64,000 nucleotides of DNA from AC-32 sp963765785 (GTDB taxonomy: Bacteria > Actinomycetota > Thermoleophilia > Gaiellales > Gaiellaceae). The position numbers and the translations under genes were made by a program. The stretch spans positions 100,699-164,698 of the forward strand of contig CAVXXW010000021.1 of assembly GCA_963765785.1 (NCBI GenBank), written 5' to 3'. Positions 1 to 9,288 of the stretch are shown here, piece by piece. The first letter of the stretch is position 1. The number at the start of each line of letters is the position of its first letter. The notes under the pieces were generated by a model. It was not told the DNA's origin. It did no database searches and was given only the letters and a program-made list of their open reading frames with translations.

Positions 1-83
1 TGATCGGCTCGAACGGCCTCAACCTGGCGCTGATCGGCCCGTTCGAGGACGCGGCGCCGTTCGAAGAGCTGCTGGTAAAGTGA
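1..83 (+). CDS. 3' end of an upstream gene, possibly an M16-type peptidase
   Basis: Only the last 26 codons lie in the window, in the frame ending at the TGA at 81-83. The tail reads NLALIGPFEDAAPFEELL. A hydrophobic strand followed by GPF and an acidic helix resembles the C-terminus of bacterial M16 (pitrilysin-like) processing peptidases. That match is from memory and rests on a very short piece, so the family call is tentative. The existence of a gene end here is well supported by codon use and by the GC-rich hairpin that follows. Confidence 0.5.
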   Translation, partial: IGSNGLNLALIGPFEDAAPFEELLVK

Positions 84-164
84 CGCCGGTCCAGACCGTC
101 GCTCGGGCGCGCCGCGTGGAACGCGAGGGGTCGACCGGGCGAGGTGCTGATTCCGAGCGCGAGG

Positions 165-192
165 GCCGCCTCCGCCCCGTCGGGGAGGCGGC
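165..192. terminator. GC-rich hairpin after the first gene
   Basis: Eight-bp arms GCCGCCTC and GAGGCGGC, continued by a few imperfect inner C-G pairs, about 80 nt downstream of the first stop codon. There is no clear T-tract. It is a plausible terminator for the upstream gene. Confidence 0.45.
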
Positions 193-238
193 GTGGAGCG
201 CGGCTCATGACCCGGAAGAAACGCGCGCTGCGCACCAC

Positions 239-561
239 GTGCTCGTCGTGACGACGAGGCGTCCATGCGAACGCTGTGCCGGATCAACCTCGAGCTGGCC
301 GGCTTCGAGGTGAGCGAGGCCGCCGACGGCTCGACCGCCCTCGCCCGCGTCCGGGAGCAGGACTTCGGCCTGATCCTCCTCGATGTGATGCTGCCGGACT
401 AGGACCTCAGGCGCGGGTACGACCTCGGCGCGGTCGACTACATCACGAAGCCGTTCGATCCGCTCGAGCTCGCGGGTCGCGTGCAGGAGATCGTCGGCAG
501 GGTCGAGCGCGGCGAGAGCGAGCGCTTCCGGGCGGCGAGGCTGGCGGACCTCGAGGACTAG
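239..561 (+). pseudogene. decayed response regulator receiver domain
   Basis: The start VLVV (239-250) should continue as DDE, but one base is missing near 251 and the frame shifts. The receiver fold then resumes as EASMRTLCRINLELAGF and LILLDVMLPD, with the phospho-acceptor Asp in LLDV. An in-frame TAG at 400-402 follows LPD. The frame then continues with YDLGAVDYITKPFDPLEL, the conserved Lys/Pro region at the end of receivers. The roughly 25 residues between LPD and this block (strand 4 and helix 3) are missing. So there is a frameshift, a stop and an internal deletion. It lies just upstream of the broken kinase and was probably its partner. Confidence 0.7.
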
Positions 562-597
562 GCCATCTCGCACGAGGGGGCGGCAACCTGACCTACG

Positions 598-1857
598 CGC
601 GCGGCGGTCTCCCCCGACCGCATCCGCGCCGTCCGCCGCCAGACCGCCCTTGCCGACGCGGCGCTCGTCGCGCTCGTCGCGCTCCTGACGGCCGATCGTC
701 TCCCAGGCGCGGACGAGCCAGCGGCACACGTTCTTCGCGCTGCTCGCGATCGTCCTCGTCGCGGGCGTGACCGCCGCCGGGATCGCCTTCTGGCTGCTCC
801 TCTCGGTGCCCCGCCGCATCTGGTCGCTCTACGACGTCGAGCGCGAGCTCCGCGAGGCGGCGGAGTGGGGAGCGCGGGCGTCGCGCTCGCTGGAGCACGT
901 CGACGACGCAGTCGTCCTGCTCGACGCGGAGGGGACGGTCTGCTACTGGAATCCCGCCGCCAGCGCGTACCTCGGGACGGCGGAGGCCGACGCGCTCGAC
1001 CGCCCGCTCGCGGAGGTCGTGCCCGAGCTCCCGCTGATCGAGCAAGCGCTCGCCCGGGAGGGCGGCGGCGCGGTTCTGCCGCTGGGCCGTGACGGCGCCG
1101 AGCGCTGGCTCGTCGCGAGGGAGACGCGCTTTCCCGACGGGCGCGTGCTCGTGCTGCAGGACGTCACGGGCGAGCGTGAGCTCGAGCGCACGCGCAGCGA
1201 CTTCCTCGCGACCGCTTCGCACGAGCTGCGCACGCCGCTGGCGGCCGTCTACGGCGCGGTGCGCACGCTGCGGCGCGCGGACCGCCCGACCGACCCAGAC
1301 CTCGACGCCCAGCTGCTGGCGATGATCGAGACGGAGGCCCACCGGCTCGCCGAGATCGTCGAGCAGATTCTCGTCTCGACCGAGGTCGACCGTGGGTCGG
1401 TGCCGCTCCGGCGGGAGGAGTGCGACCTGCGAGAGCTCTGCGAGAGCGCGATCGAGTCCGCGGGTGCGGGCGCCCGAAGCGATCGACCTCTCGCTCGACG
1501 TCCCGCCGGACGTCGTCGTCCACACCGACGCGTCACGGCTGCGGCAGGTGGTCGTCAACCTGCTGGACAACGCCGTCAAGTACTCACCCCAGGGCGGTCG
1601 CGTGGACGTTCGTGTTGCCGAGAGCGACGGCTTGGTCGCGATCGAGGTCGCCGAGCAAGGGCTCGGCATCCCCGCGGAGGCGCAGGAGCGGATCTTCGAG
1701 AAGTTCGTCCGCCCGGACCCCGAGATGCGACGCGGAGTCGGCGGCAGCGCTCGACCTCTACATCAGCCAGGAGCTCGTCGAGCGCATGGGCGGCCGCCTC
1801 CGTGTCGACTCCGAGCCCGGACACGGCTCGACCTTCACGATCCAGCTCCCGCGCTAG
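598..1857 (+). pseudogene. frameshifted sensor histidine kinase
   Basis: Recognisable parts lie in several frames. One frame has a possible N-terminus with a hydrophobic stretch (598-700). A second frame carries a membrane helix (HTFFALLAIVLVAGV, about 725-770), a PAS-like domain (DDAVVLLDAEGTVCYWNPAAS), the phospho-acceptor helix SDFLATASHELRTPL near 1195-1240, and the dimerisation helices. Near 1470 the frame changes. The ATPase N-box VVNLLDNAVKYSPQGG and GLGIP follow. A further shift near 1745 precedes LYISQELVERMGG and the C-terminus. The G2 box reads GGSALDLYI instead of GTGLGL. Several shifts in one gene beside a broken regulator argue for decay. Clustered sequencing errors remain possible. 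Confidence 0.7.
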
Positions 1858-1860
1858 CGG

Positions 1861-2307
1861 TCAGGCAAGCGTGCCGAGGTCGGCGTCGAGGTGCTCGCGG
1901 TCTTCCGCTCCCGCGACGCTTGCAGCAAGCGCCCGAGCCCGAGCGGCATGATGCCGCGCCGCTTCGGCATCTCCCGCGAGCGCGTGCGCCCGGGCAAGCG
2001 CCTCGTGCGCGTAGGCCAGATCCCAGTCCTCGAGCGCCTCCGGGTGCGCCTCGCACCAGGCGAGGCAGCGGCCGGCGTGATGGAGCGCCGGCTCGGGCCG
2101 GCCGAGTACGACGTAGACGCGGGAGAGCTGCCATTGGCTCCGCGCGCGGTTCGCCGCCGTGCCCACCTGCAGCCAGTGGTAGGCCGAGGCGTGCGCGGCG
2201 TCGATCAGCTCGTCGTCCTGCTCCGGCGTCCTCGCCGGGAGCTCGATCAACGTCCAGCTGCGGTTGAAGAGGTCGACGGCGAGCTGCCGCTCCTCTTCGG
2301 GCGTCAC
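1861..2307 (-). CDS. small TPR-like helical protein
   Basis: A 148-residue protein, soluble and almost entirely alpha-helical. It is rich in Ala, Arg, His and Trp, with helix pairs such as ANRARSQWQLSRVYVVLGRPEPALHHAGRCLAWC and YAHEALARAHALAGDAEAARHHAARARAL. The alternation of A, Y/H, G and A at repeat-like spacing resembles tetratricopeptide helices. The GTG start shares one base with the acs stop (TAGTG), so it is the last gene of the M24-acs run and probably translationally coupled. No catalytic motif is visible and the role is unknown. Confidence 0.8.
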   Translation of the reverse strand: MTPEEERQLAVDLFNRSWTLIELPARTPEQDDELIDAAHASAYHWLQVGTAANRARSQWQLSRVYVVLGRPEPALHHAGRCLAWCEAHPEALEDWDLAYAHEALARAHALAGDAEAARHHAARARALAASVAGAEDREHLDADLGTLA

Positions 2308-4265
2308 TAGTCCTCCTTGCTCTGCTCGGTACTGGCCCGGTCCTGAATCTCGGAGACGACGGCCGGGTCGGCGAGCGTGGTCGTGTCGCCGAGCTCGCGG
2401 TGCTCGGCCACGTCACGGAGCAGCCGGCGCATGATCTTGCCGCTCCGGGTCTTCGGCAGCTCGGGCGTGAAGACGATGTTCGCGGGCTTCGCGATCGGGC
2501 CGATCTTGGCCGCGACGTGGTTGCGCAGCTCCTCGAGCATCTCGACCGAGCCGTCCTCGCCGCCCTTCAGCGTCACGTAGGCGACGATCGCCTGGCCGGT
2601 GCGGTCGTCCTTCCGGCCGCAGACGGCCGCCTCGGCGACGCCCGAGTGGTCGACGAGCGCGCTCTCGACCTCGATCGTCGAGATCCGGTGCCCGGAGACG
2701 TTCATCACGTCGTCCACGCGGCCGAGCAGCCAGAAGTCGCCATCTTCGTCGATCCGCGCGCCGTCGCCGGCGAAGTAGACGTCGTCGTAGCGCGACCAGT
2801 ACGTCTCCCGGTAGCGATCGTCGGCCCCGTAGATCCCGCGGAGCATCGCGGGCCAGGGCCGGCGCAGGACGAGGTAGCCGCCGCCGCCCGGCCCGACCTC
2901 GTTGCCCTGCTCGTCGTACACGGCCGCGTCGATGCCCGGGAACGGCCTAGTGGCCGAGCCTGGCTTCAACGTCGTGATCCCCGGCAGCGGCGTGATCATG
3001 ATCATCCCCGTCTCCGTTTGCCACCAGGTGTCGACGACCGGCGTCCGGTCGCCCCCGATGTGCTCGCGGTACCAGACCCAGGCCTCCGGGTTGATCGGCT
3101 CGCCGACCGAGCCGAGCAGCCGCAGAGACGAGAGGTCGTGCCGCGCGGCGAACTCCGGTCCCCACTTCATGTGCGTCCGGATCGCCGTGGGCGCCGTGTA
3201 GAGGATGTCGACCTTGTAGCGCTCGACAATCGCCCACCAGCGGTCCTTGTCCGGGTAGTTCGGCACGCCCTCGTAGAGCACCGAGGTCGTCCCGTTGCAG
3301 AGCGGGCCGTAGACGATGTAGCTGTGGCCTGTGACCCAGCCGATGTCGGCGGCGCACCAGTACACGGACTCGGGCTTGACGTCGAAGATGTAGAAGTGCG
3401 TCGTCGCGGTGCCGACGAGGTAACCGGCGGTGGTGTGGGCGATGCCCTTCGGCTTGGCAGTCGTGCCGCTGGTGTAGAGCAGGTAGAGCAGATCCTCCGA
3501 GTCCAGCGGCTCGGGCGGACACGACTCCGGGTCGGAGCTCTCGCCCTCGACGAGGTCGTGCCACCAGCGGTCGCGGCCGTCGTCGAACGGCACGTCCCCG
3601 CCTGTGCGGCGGAGGACGACAGCGTGCTTGACGCCCGGCGAGCGGGAGAGGGCCTCGTCGGCGTTGCGCTTGAGCGGCACCGCGCCGCCGTTGCGGAGGC
3701 CCTCGTCCTGGGTGATCAGCACCTCGCAGCCCATGTCGTTCAGGCGGTCGGCCAGCGAGTCCGCCGAGAAGCCGCCGAAGACGACCGTGTGCGGCGCGCC
3801 GAGCCGCGCACACGCGAGCATCGCGATCGGAGCCTCGGGGACCATCCCCATGTAGATCCCAACCGCGGTGCCCTTGCCGACGCCGAGCTGCTTGAGCCCG
3901 TTCGCGAGGCGCACGACCTCATCCTGGAGGTCGGCGTAGGTGAGCGTCCGCCGCTCGTCCTCCGGCTCACCCTCCCAGTAGTAGGCGACCTTGTCGCCCT
4001 TGCCGGCCTCGACGTGCCGGTCGACGCAGTTGTAGGCGACGTTGAGCTTCCCGCCGACGAACCACTTCGCGTACGGCGGCTCCCAGTCGTAGAGCTCCGT
4101 GAAGTCCTCGAACCAGGAGACCCGTTCCCGGCCCTCGCTCTCCCAGAACTCGTCGAAGTCGCGGTCGTAGATCTCAGGCTGGGCGTTCGCCTGCGCCGCG
4201 AACTCGGGCGGCGGCTCGTAGCGCCGCTCCTCGAGCAGGATGGTCTCGATCGCCGGCCCGGTCAT
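2307..4265 (-). CDS. acs: acetyl-CoA synthetase
   Basis: AMP-forming acetate:CoA ligase, which activates acetate through acetyl-AMP to acetyl-CoA in the cytosol. At 652 residues it is full length for the family. It shows the N-terminal cap (YDRDFDEFWESEGRERVSWFEDF), the phosphate-binding loop YTSGTTAKPKG, the motif DTWWQTETG, the hinge/adenylate motif YFAGDGARIDEDGDFWLLGRVDD and the C-terminal TRSGKIMRRLLR, whose Lys is the usual regulatory acetylation site. It is preceded by an M24 peptidase gene at 18 bp and overlaps the small TPR-like gene downstream. The family call is secure. Confidence 0.97.
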   Translation of the reverse strand: MTGPAIETILLEERRYEPPPEFAAQANAQPEIYDRDFDEFWESEGRERVSWFEDFTELYDWEPPYAKWFVGGKLNVAYNCVDRHVEAGKGDKVAYYWEGEPEDERRTLTYADLQDEVVRLANGLKQLGVGKGTAVGIYMGMVPEAPIAMLACARLGAPHTVVFGGFSADSLADRLNDMGCEVLITQDEGLRNGGAVPLKRNADEALSRSPGVKHAVVLRRTGGDVPFDDGRDRWWHDLVEGESSDPESCPPEPLDSEDLLYLLYTSGTTAKPKGIAHTTAGYLVGTATTHFYIFDVKPESVYWCAADIGWVTGHSYIVYGPLCNGTTSVLYEGVPNYPDKDRWWAIVERYKVDILYTAPTAIRTHMKWGPEFAARHDLSSLRLLGSVGEPINPEAWVWYREHIGGDRTPVVDTWWQTETGMIMITPLPGITTLKPGSATRPFPGIDAAVYDEQGNEVGPGGGGYLVLRRPWPAMLRGIYGADDRYRETYWSRYDDVYFAGDGARIDEDGDFWLLGRVDDVMNVSGHRISTIEVESALVDHSGVAEAAVCGRKDDRTGQAIVAYVTLKGGEDGSVEMLEELRNHVAAKIGPIAKPANIVFTPELPKTRSGKIMRRLLRDVAEHRELGDTTTLADPAVVSEIQDRASTEQSKED

Positions 4266-4283
4266 TGTTCGGCCATTCCCGGG

Positions 4284-5420
4284 TTACGGCTCGAGGTCGT
4301 ACGGATAGTCCGTCAGAACCTCCGGCCCGCTCTCCGTCACGAGCACGAGGTCCTCGAGCCGGCAGCCGCCGTAGCCGTGCCGGTAGAGGCCCGGCTCGAC
4401 CGCGATCACGTCGCCGGCCACGAGCTCGCCAGGGGCCCGCCCGAGGCTCGGCTCCTCGTGCACCTCGAGCCCGACCCCGTGGCCGAGCGAGTGGTAGAAG
4501 CCGTCCTTGAGCACCTCGCCGGGCTCCTTCGAGCGCAGCGTCGGGTAGCCGTGCTCCTCGAAGACGTCGCAGCTGATCTTGTGCAGCTCGCGGCCCGGAA
4601 CGCCGGGCCTGACGGCGGCGACCGAGCGGTCGAGCGCCTCCTTGCAGAGCGCGTGCCACTCGCGCAGCTCGTCCGACGGTGTTCCGACGACGAAGACGCG
4701 CGTCATGTCGGCGAAGCAGCCGGACTCGCGGTCGCGCGGGAAGAGATCGAGGCAGACGGGCTCGTCGGGCGCGATCGGGCCGGAGCCCATGTCGTGGCCG
4801 ACCGCCGTCTGCGGGCCGTGCGAGACGATGAACTCGTCCGCGAAGGCACCGTTGGCCGTGAACGCCTGCTCGACCGCAAGCTTGACCCGCTCGCAGGTCA
4901 GCTCCTCGCCGTCGACGAGCAGGCTGCCGTTCTGCCGCTCCGCCGAGCGAAGCACCTCTCGCGCGGCGTCCATCGCGGCCTCCGCGGCGCGCTGGGCCCG
5001 GCGAATCCCCGCCAGCTCGGCGTCGTTCTTCACTCGCCGGCGCTGGACGAAGTGGTCGCGGTTGGCGCGCACCTGGATCCCGTTCGACCGCAGGTGGTCG
5101 GCCAGCTCGAGCGGGAAGGTGCCGGGGACGATCGCGTCGTCGATCCCGAACCGGCGCGCGGCCCGCAGCACCACCTCGAGCTCGATCTCCTCCCGCGAGA
5201 GGCCCTGCGCGTAGAGCTCGTCGATGCCGAACTCCTCCATCGGCAGCGCGTCGATGTCGGGCGCGACGGCGTTGATGCGCCCGAGCTCGAACGAGCTCGC
5301 CACCACGCTGCGGGTTCCGTTGCGCTCCGCGTAGAGAAAGGGGTCGGGCACGCCGAGTGGCACCTCGTGGCGCATCTCGGCAAAGCGGATCGAGTCTGCG
5401 TAGATGAGGACGTCTGACAC
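4284..5420 (-). CDS. M24 family metallopeptidase (Xaa-Pro dipeptidase-like)
   Basis: A 378-residue pita-bread-fold peptidase. The five dinuclear-metal ligands are visible: Asp in CLDLFPRD, Asp in FADMTRVFV, His in HSLGHGVGLEVHE, Glu in IAVEPGLY and Glu in RLEDLVLVT. The N-terminal half is the creatinase-type domain. The family cleaves Xaa-Pro bonds or related substrates, but specificity cannot be read here. It is first in a minus-strand run with acs. The start is an ATG only 34 bp from the divergent amidohydrolase start, so both promoters must lie in this gap. Confidence 0.92.
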   Translation of the reverse strand: MSDVLIYADSIRFAEMRHEVPLGVPDPFLYAERNGTRSVVASSFELGRINAVAPDIDALPMEEFGIDELYAQGLSREEIELEVVLRAARRFGIDDAIVPGTFPLELADHLRSNGIQVRANRDHFVQRRRVKNDAELAGIRRAQRAAEAAMDAAREVLRSAERQNGSLLVDGEELTCERVKLAVEQAFTANGAFADEFIVSHGPQTAVGHDMGSGPIAPDEPVCLDLFPRDRESGCFADMTRVFVVGTPSDELREWHALCKEALDRSVAAVRPGVPGRELHKISCDVFEEHGYPTLRSKEPGEVLKDGFYHSLGHGVGLEVHEEPSLGRAPGELVAGDVIAVEPGLYRHGYGGCRLEDLVLVTESGPEVLTDYPYDLEP

Positions 5421-5454
5421 GGCGGGCCGGATCGTACATCTAGACTCGCCAGGC

Positions 5455-6606
5455 GTGGAAGAGGTGCTCCAGAAGGCGCAGGCGCTGATCGCCGGCTACG
5501 ACGAGGAGCTTGTGCGCGAGCTGCCCGCGGCCGCCGAGATCTTCGACGCCCACGTGCACCTCGGCCACGACATCGACGGCATGACCGGGGTCTACGAGGA
5601 CCTCGACCGGATCAACGAGCGCTACGGCATCTCGCGCTGCTTCATGTTCTGCATGGACGAGGTCGACCGGCATCCGGCCTTCCGCGCCGCGAACGACCGC
5701 ACGCTCGCGTACGCAGAGCGCTCTGCGGGCCGATTCATCCCCTTCGTCCGGCTCGACCTCTCCGAGGAACCAATCGAGGAGGCGACGCGCTGCCTCGACC
5801 TCGGCGCGCGCGGGATCAAGCTGCACCCGCGGGCCCAGCGCTTCCTGCTCAACGACGAGCGGCTCGCGCCGGTGTTCGAGCTCGCGGCCGACCGCAGCGT
5901 GCCCATCCTGATCCACGGCGGCCGCGGGCTGCCGCCGATCGCCGATCACCTGCACCGGCTCGTCGAGCGATACCCGGGCTCGCAGCTGATCATCGCCCAC
6001 GCCGGCATCGCCGACCTCGGCTCCCTTGCGGGGCACTTCGCCGGGATGGCGGGCGTCTTCTTCGACACCTCGGTCTGGAGCGCGATCGACCTGCTCAGCC
6101 TCTACCACCTCGTCTCGCCCGAGCAGGTCGTCTACGCCTCCGACTACCCCTACGGACAGCAGCCGAGCTCATTGCTGATCGCCATGCGGACCGCGCATAT
6201 CGCCGACCTCGACGACGCGCAGCTGCGCATGATGCTGAGCGGCACCGCGAGCCGCATCGCGGCGGGCGAGCCGCCGCTCGAGCCGACAGCGCCGATCGGG
6301 AACCAGACGTTCTCGCAGCCGATGGCCTTCGCGCGGATCCACCAGTACCTCTCGATGGCGACGCCGCTGCTCTGGACGCGGCAGGCGGACACGATCGGCG
6401 TCCTCGGCCTCGCCCTCAACGCCACCGCCGACCGCGACGGCCACGAGGACGAGCGCGAGCGGATCCGCGAGCTGCTCGAGGCGGCGCGCGACCTCTGGCG
6501 CGTCCTCCCGGAGGTCGAGGACGAAGGCGAGCAGCGGATCGTCAGCCGAACGACGTTTCGGCTGGTGCACCTGGCGGACATCCTGGCGGTGACGTCCGGT
6601 GCTTGA
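5455..6606 (+). CDS. amidohydrolase-family (TIM-barrel) metal enzyme
   Basis: A GTG at 5455 is preferred over an ATG at 5404, because the latter would overlap the divergent M24 gene and lies upstream of the likely promoter. This gives 383 residues. The barrel metal site is visible: FDAHVHLG (HxH), GIKLHPRAQRF, LIHGGRG, LIIAHAGIADL and the late Asp in YASDYPYG. These fit the amidohydrolase_2 group of hydrolases and decarboxylases. The C-terminal ~110 residues form an extra helical extension. It overlaps the 2Fe-2S subunit gene by 8 nt, so it may act on the same small aromatic or heterocyclic substrates as the hydroxylase. That link is inference. Confidence 0.85.
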   Translation: MEEVLQKAQALIAGYDEELVRELPAAAEIFDAHVHLGHDIDGMTGVYEDLDRINERYGISRCFMFCMDEVDRHPAFRAANDRTLAYAERSAGRFIPFVRLDLSEEPIEEATRCLDLGARGIKLHPRAQRFLLNDERLAPVFELAADRSVPILIHGGRGLPPIADHLHRLVERYPGSQLIIAHAGIADLGSLAGHFAGMAGVFFDTSVWSAIDLLSLYHLVSPEQVVYASDYPYGQQPSSLLIAMRTAHIADLDDAQLRMMLSGTASRIAAGEPPLEPTAPIGNQTFSQPMAFARIHQYLSMATPLLWTRQADTIGVLGLALNATADRDGHEDERERIRELLEAARDLWRVLPEVEDEGEQRIVSRTTFRLVHLADILAVTSGA

Positions 6607-7039
6607 GCTTCACGTCAACGGAACCGTGCTCGAGGTGGCCGAGCCGCCGGTCGGCCGCACGCTCGCGGAGACGCTGCGCGACGACCTCGGCCTGACCGGC
6701 ACGAAGATCGCCTGCGGCGAGGGTCACTGCGGCGCCTGCACCGTGCAGGTCGACGGCGTGCCGGTGCTCTCGTGCATCACGCTCGTCCACACCGTTGGCG
6801 AGCAGGAGGTGACGACGATCGAGGGCCTGCGCGACCACCCGCTCATCGACGCGTTCGTGCGCGCCGACGCGCTGCAGTGCGGCTTCTGCACGCCCGGCCA
6901 GATCGTCTCCGCCGCGGCGCTCGTGGCGGCCGACCCGGAGCCGACGCCCGAGCGCGTCCGCCACGCGATGGCGGGCAACCTGTGCCGCTGCGGCGCCTAC
7001 CCGCGAATCGAGGAGGCAGTGCTGACATGGCGCGACTGA
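6599..7039 (+). CDS. molybdenum hydroxylase small subunit (two 2Fe-2S clusters)
   Basis: A 146-residue CoxS/PaoA-type subunit. The N-terminal plant-type ferredoxin fold has CGEGHCGACTVQVDG and a fourth Cys in VLSC. The C-terminal helical domain has CGFCTPGQ and NLCRCGAYPRI. All eight cluster cysteines are present. Start GTG at 6599 overlaps the amidohydrolase stop. It passes electrons from the Mo site to FAD in the three-subunit enzyme encoded by this and the next two genes. Confidence 0.96.
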   Translation: MLELHVNGTVLEVAEPPVGRTLAETLRDDLGLTGTKIACGEGHCGACTVQVDGVPVLSCITLVHTVGEQEVTTIEGLRDHPLIDAFVRADALQCGFCTPGQIVSAAALVAADPEPTPERVRHAMAGNLCRCGAYPRIEEAVLTWRD

Positions 7040-9288
7040 TCCGGACCGAGAAGGAGGTCGAGGGCCGCTACACCGAGCAGTGGGTCGTCGTCGAGGGCGA
7101 CGACGAGGCGCTCGACCAGTGGCCGCAGGGCCCGGGCGCCGTCGTCGGACAGCCGGCGACGCGGCTCGACGGGCACCAGCGGGCCCGCGGCCAGGCGATC
7201 TACACCGCCGACATCCAGCTGCCCGGCCTCGTCCAGGCGGCCGTGCTGCGCTCGCCCTTCGCGCGCGCGCGCGTGAACAAACTCGACCTGTCTCCGGCGC
7301 TCGAGCTGCCTGGGGTCGTCGGCGTGATCGGACCCGACGACTGCCACGTCCTCGAGGCCGAGCCCGGCTACCACGGCGCGCCGGTCGCGGCGGTCGCGGC
7401 CGACACTTACGCCCGGGCACGCGAGGCGATGGCGCTGATCGAGGTCGAGTGGGAGGAGCTCGAGCCGCTGCTCGATCCCGAGGAGGCCGTCCGGCAGGGC
7501 TCGCTGCACGAGGAAGCGCGGCGCTACGAGCGCGGCGACGTCGACGCGGGCTTCGCCCAGGCCGATGTGGTCGTCGAGGCCGAGTACCGCACGCAGACCG
7601 TCCTCCACAACTCGATGGAGACGCACCAGTCGGTCGTCCGCTGGGAGGGCGAGACGCTCGAGGTCTACATCTCGACCCAGTTCATCTGGGGCGTGCGCGA
7701 CTCGATCTCCGAGCAGCTCGGCCTGCCGCCCGACCGTGTGCGCGTGGTCTGCAACTACATGGGCGGCGGCTTCGGCTCGAAGAACAATCCCGGCGACTAC
7801 ACGTACATCGGCATCGCGCTCGCCGGCAAGACGGGCCGGCCGGTTCGCTGCGCGCTCACGCGCCGCGAGGAGAACCTCGCCGCCGGCAACCGCAACGCGA
7901 CGATCCAGCGCCTGCGCGCCGGCGCCCGCTCGGACGGCACGCTCGTCGCGCTGGATGCGGAGTACGTGAACGCGGTCGGCTGGGCGGGCTGGTCGGGTCC
8001 GACCTACGGGCCGATCGAGATGCTCTACGCCTGCGACAACGTGCGGACGCTGACGCACGGCGCAAAGCTGAACCTGCCGCCGAACGCGGCCTTCCGCGCG
8101 CCGGGCTTCGTCGAGGGGACGTTCGGCCTCGAGTGCCTGCTGGACGAGCTCGCAGGCCAGCTCGAGCTCGACCCGCTCGAGCTGAGGCGCCGGAACCACG
8201 CGGACGTCGACCTCGAGGACGGGCGGCCGTTCTCGTCGAAGAACCTGCTCGAGTGCTACCGCCGGGCCGACGAGCACTGGGCCCGGCGCGACGAGGTGCG
8301 CGCCCGCTCCGAAGGGCCGGTCCGGCGCGGAACCGGCCTTGCCAGCCAGATCTGGTACGGCGGCGGCGGCCCGCCGTCCTACGCGGGCGTGCGAGTCGGC
8401 TCCGACGGCTCCGCGACGGTGCTGACGGCCATGCAGGACATCGGAACGGGGTCGAGCACCGCGATGGCCCAGATCGCCGCCGAAGAGCTGGGGCTGCCGC
8501 TCGATCGCGTCCGCATTGCTCTCGGCGACTCCGCCCGCGGGACGTACGCGTCGATCTCGGCCGGCTCGTCGACCACGCCGTCGATGGGGCCGGCGGTGCG
8601 CGCGGCCGCCGCCGACGCGGCCCGGCAGATCCTGGAGATCGCGGCGCAGCGATTCGGCGTCGAGGAGCGCGTGCTCTCACTCAAGGACGGGCGGATCGTG
8701 TCAGCAGACGGCGGCTCGTGGCCGCTCGAGGAGGTGACCGGTCTGCTCGGGGACGCCCAGATCACGGGTAAGGGCGCGCGCGGGCCGAACCCGGCCGGAA
8801 TGCGGGTGCTCACGTTCGGCGTCCAGGTCGCGGACGTGGCCGTCGACGTCGAGACAGGCGAGGTGAAGGTCGAGCGGCTGGCGGCGATCCACGACGTCGG
8901 TCGCGTGATCAACCCGCTCGGGGCGCAGAGCCAGGTCGAAGGCGGGATCATCCAGGGCGTCGGCCACACGCTCTCGGAGGAACGGCTCGTCGACCCGGAG
9001 ACCGGCCGCGTGCTGACGCAGACGCTCGACGCGTACAAGCTGCCGACGATCGCCGATGTGCCCGAGATGGTGGTCGACCTGCTCGACATCCCGGACGAGC
9101 ACCTGACCAACCTCGGCTCGAAGGGCCTCGGCGAGCCGCCGATCGTGCCGACCGCCGCGGCAATCGTGAACGCAATCCGCGACGCGACGGGCGCGGACGT
9201 GCGCTCGCTGCCGGTGACGAGAGAAGAAATGCTCCGCGCGCTGGCCGAGGCGAGAGAACGGGAACGGCTTGCAGCTGCTCCGGCCTGA
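7027..9288 (+). CDS. molybdenum hydroxylase catalytic subunit (xanthine dehydrogenase/aldehyde oxidoreductase family)
   Basis: A 753-residue large subunit starting at the ATG at 7027, overlapping the previous gene by 13 nt. The N-terminal a/b-hammerhead domain is followed by the molybdopterin-binding domains with YMGGGFGSKN, NAAFRAPGF, MQDIGTGSST and the C-terminal GLGEPPIVPTAAA, whose Glu is the catalytic base of the family. It lacks the AYXCSFR signature of true CO dehydrogenases, so the substrate is more likely an aldehyde or N-heterocycle. No signal peptide is visible on any subunit, so the enzyme is probably cytosolic. Confidence 0.94.
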   Translation: MARLIRTEKEVEGRYTEQWVVVEGDDEALDQWPQGPGAVVGQPATRLDGHQRARGQAIYTADIQLPGLVQAAVLRSPFARARVNKLDLSPALELPGVVGVIGPDDCHVLEAEPGYHGAPVAAVAADTYARAREAMALIEVEWEELEPLLDPEEAVRQGSLHEEARRYERGDVDAGFAQADVVVEAEYRTQTVLHNSMETHQSVVRWEGETLEVYISTQFIWGVRDSISEQLGLPPDRVRVVCNYMGGGFGSKNNPGDYTYIGIALAGKTGRPVRCALTRREENLAAGNRNATIQRLRAGARSDGTLVALDAEYVNAVGWAGWSGPTYGPIEMLYACDNVRTLTHGAKLNLPPNAAFRAPGFVEGTFGLECLLDELAGQLELDPLELRRRNHADVDLEDGRPFSSKNLLECYRRADEHWARRDEVRARSEGPVRRGTGLASQIWYGGGGPPSYAGVRVGSDGSATVLTAMQDIGTGSSTAMAQIAAEELGLPLDRVRIALGDSARGTYASISAGSSTTPSMGPAVRAAAADAARQILEIAAQRFGVEERVLSLKDGRIVSADGGSWPLEEVTGLLGDAQITGKGARGPNPAGMRVLTFGVQVADVAVDVETGEVKVERLAAIHDVGRVINPLGAQSQVEGGIIQGVGHTLSEERLVDPETGRVLTQTLDAYKLPTIADVPEMVVDLLDIPDEHLTNLGSKGLGEPPIVPTAAAIVNAIRDATGADVRSLPVTREEMLRALAEARERERLAAAPA

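Noticed and set aside
2400..5417. A 1005-codon open frame on the plus strand opposite acs and the M24 gene
   Set aside because: It is the mirror of real coding on the other strand in a high-GC genome: Arg/Val/Asp/Leu-rich with no motif and no ribosome site.
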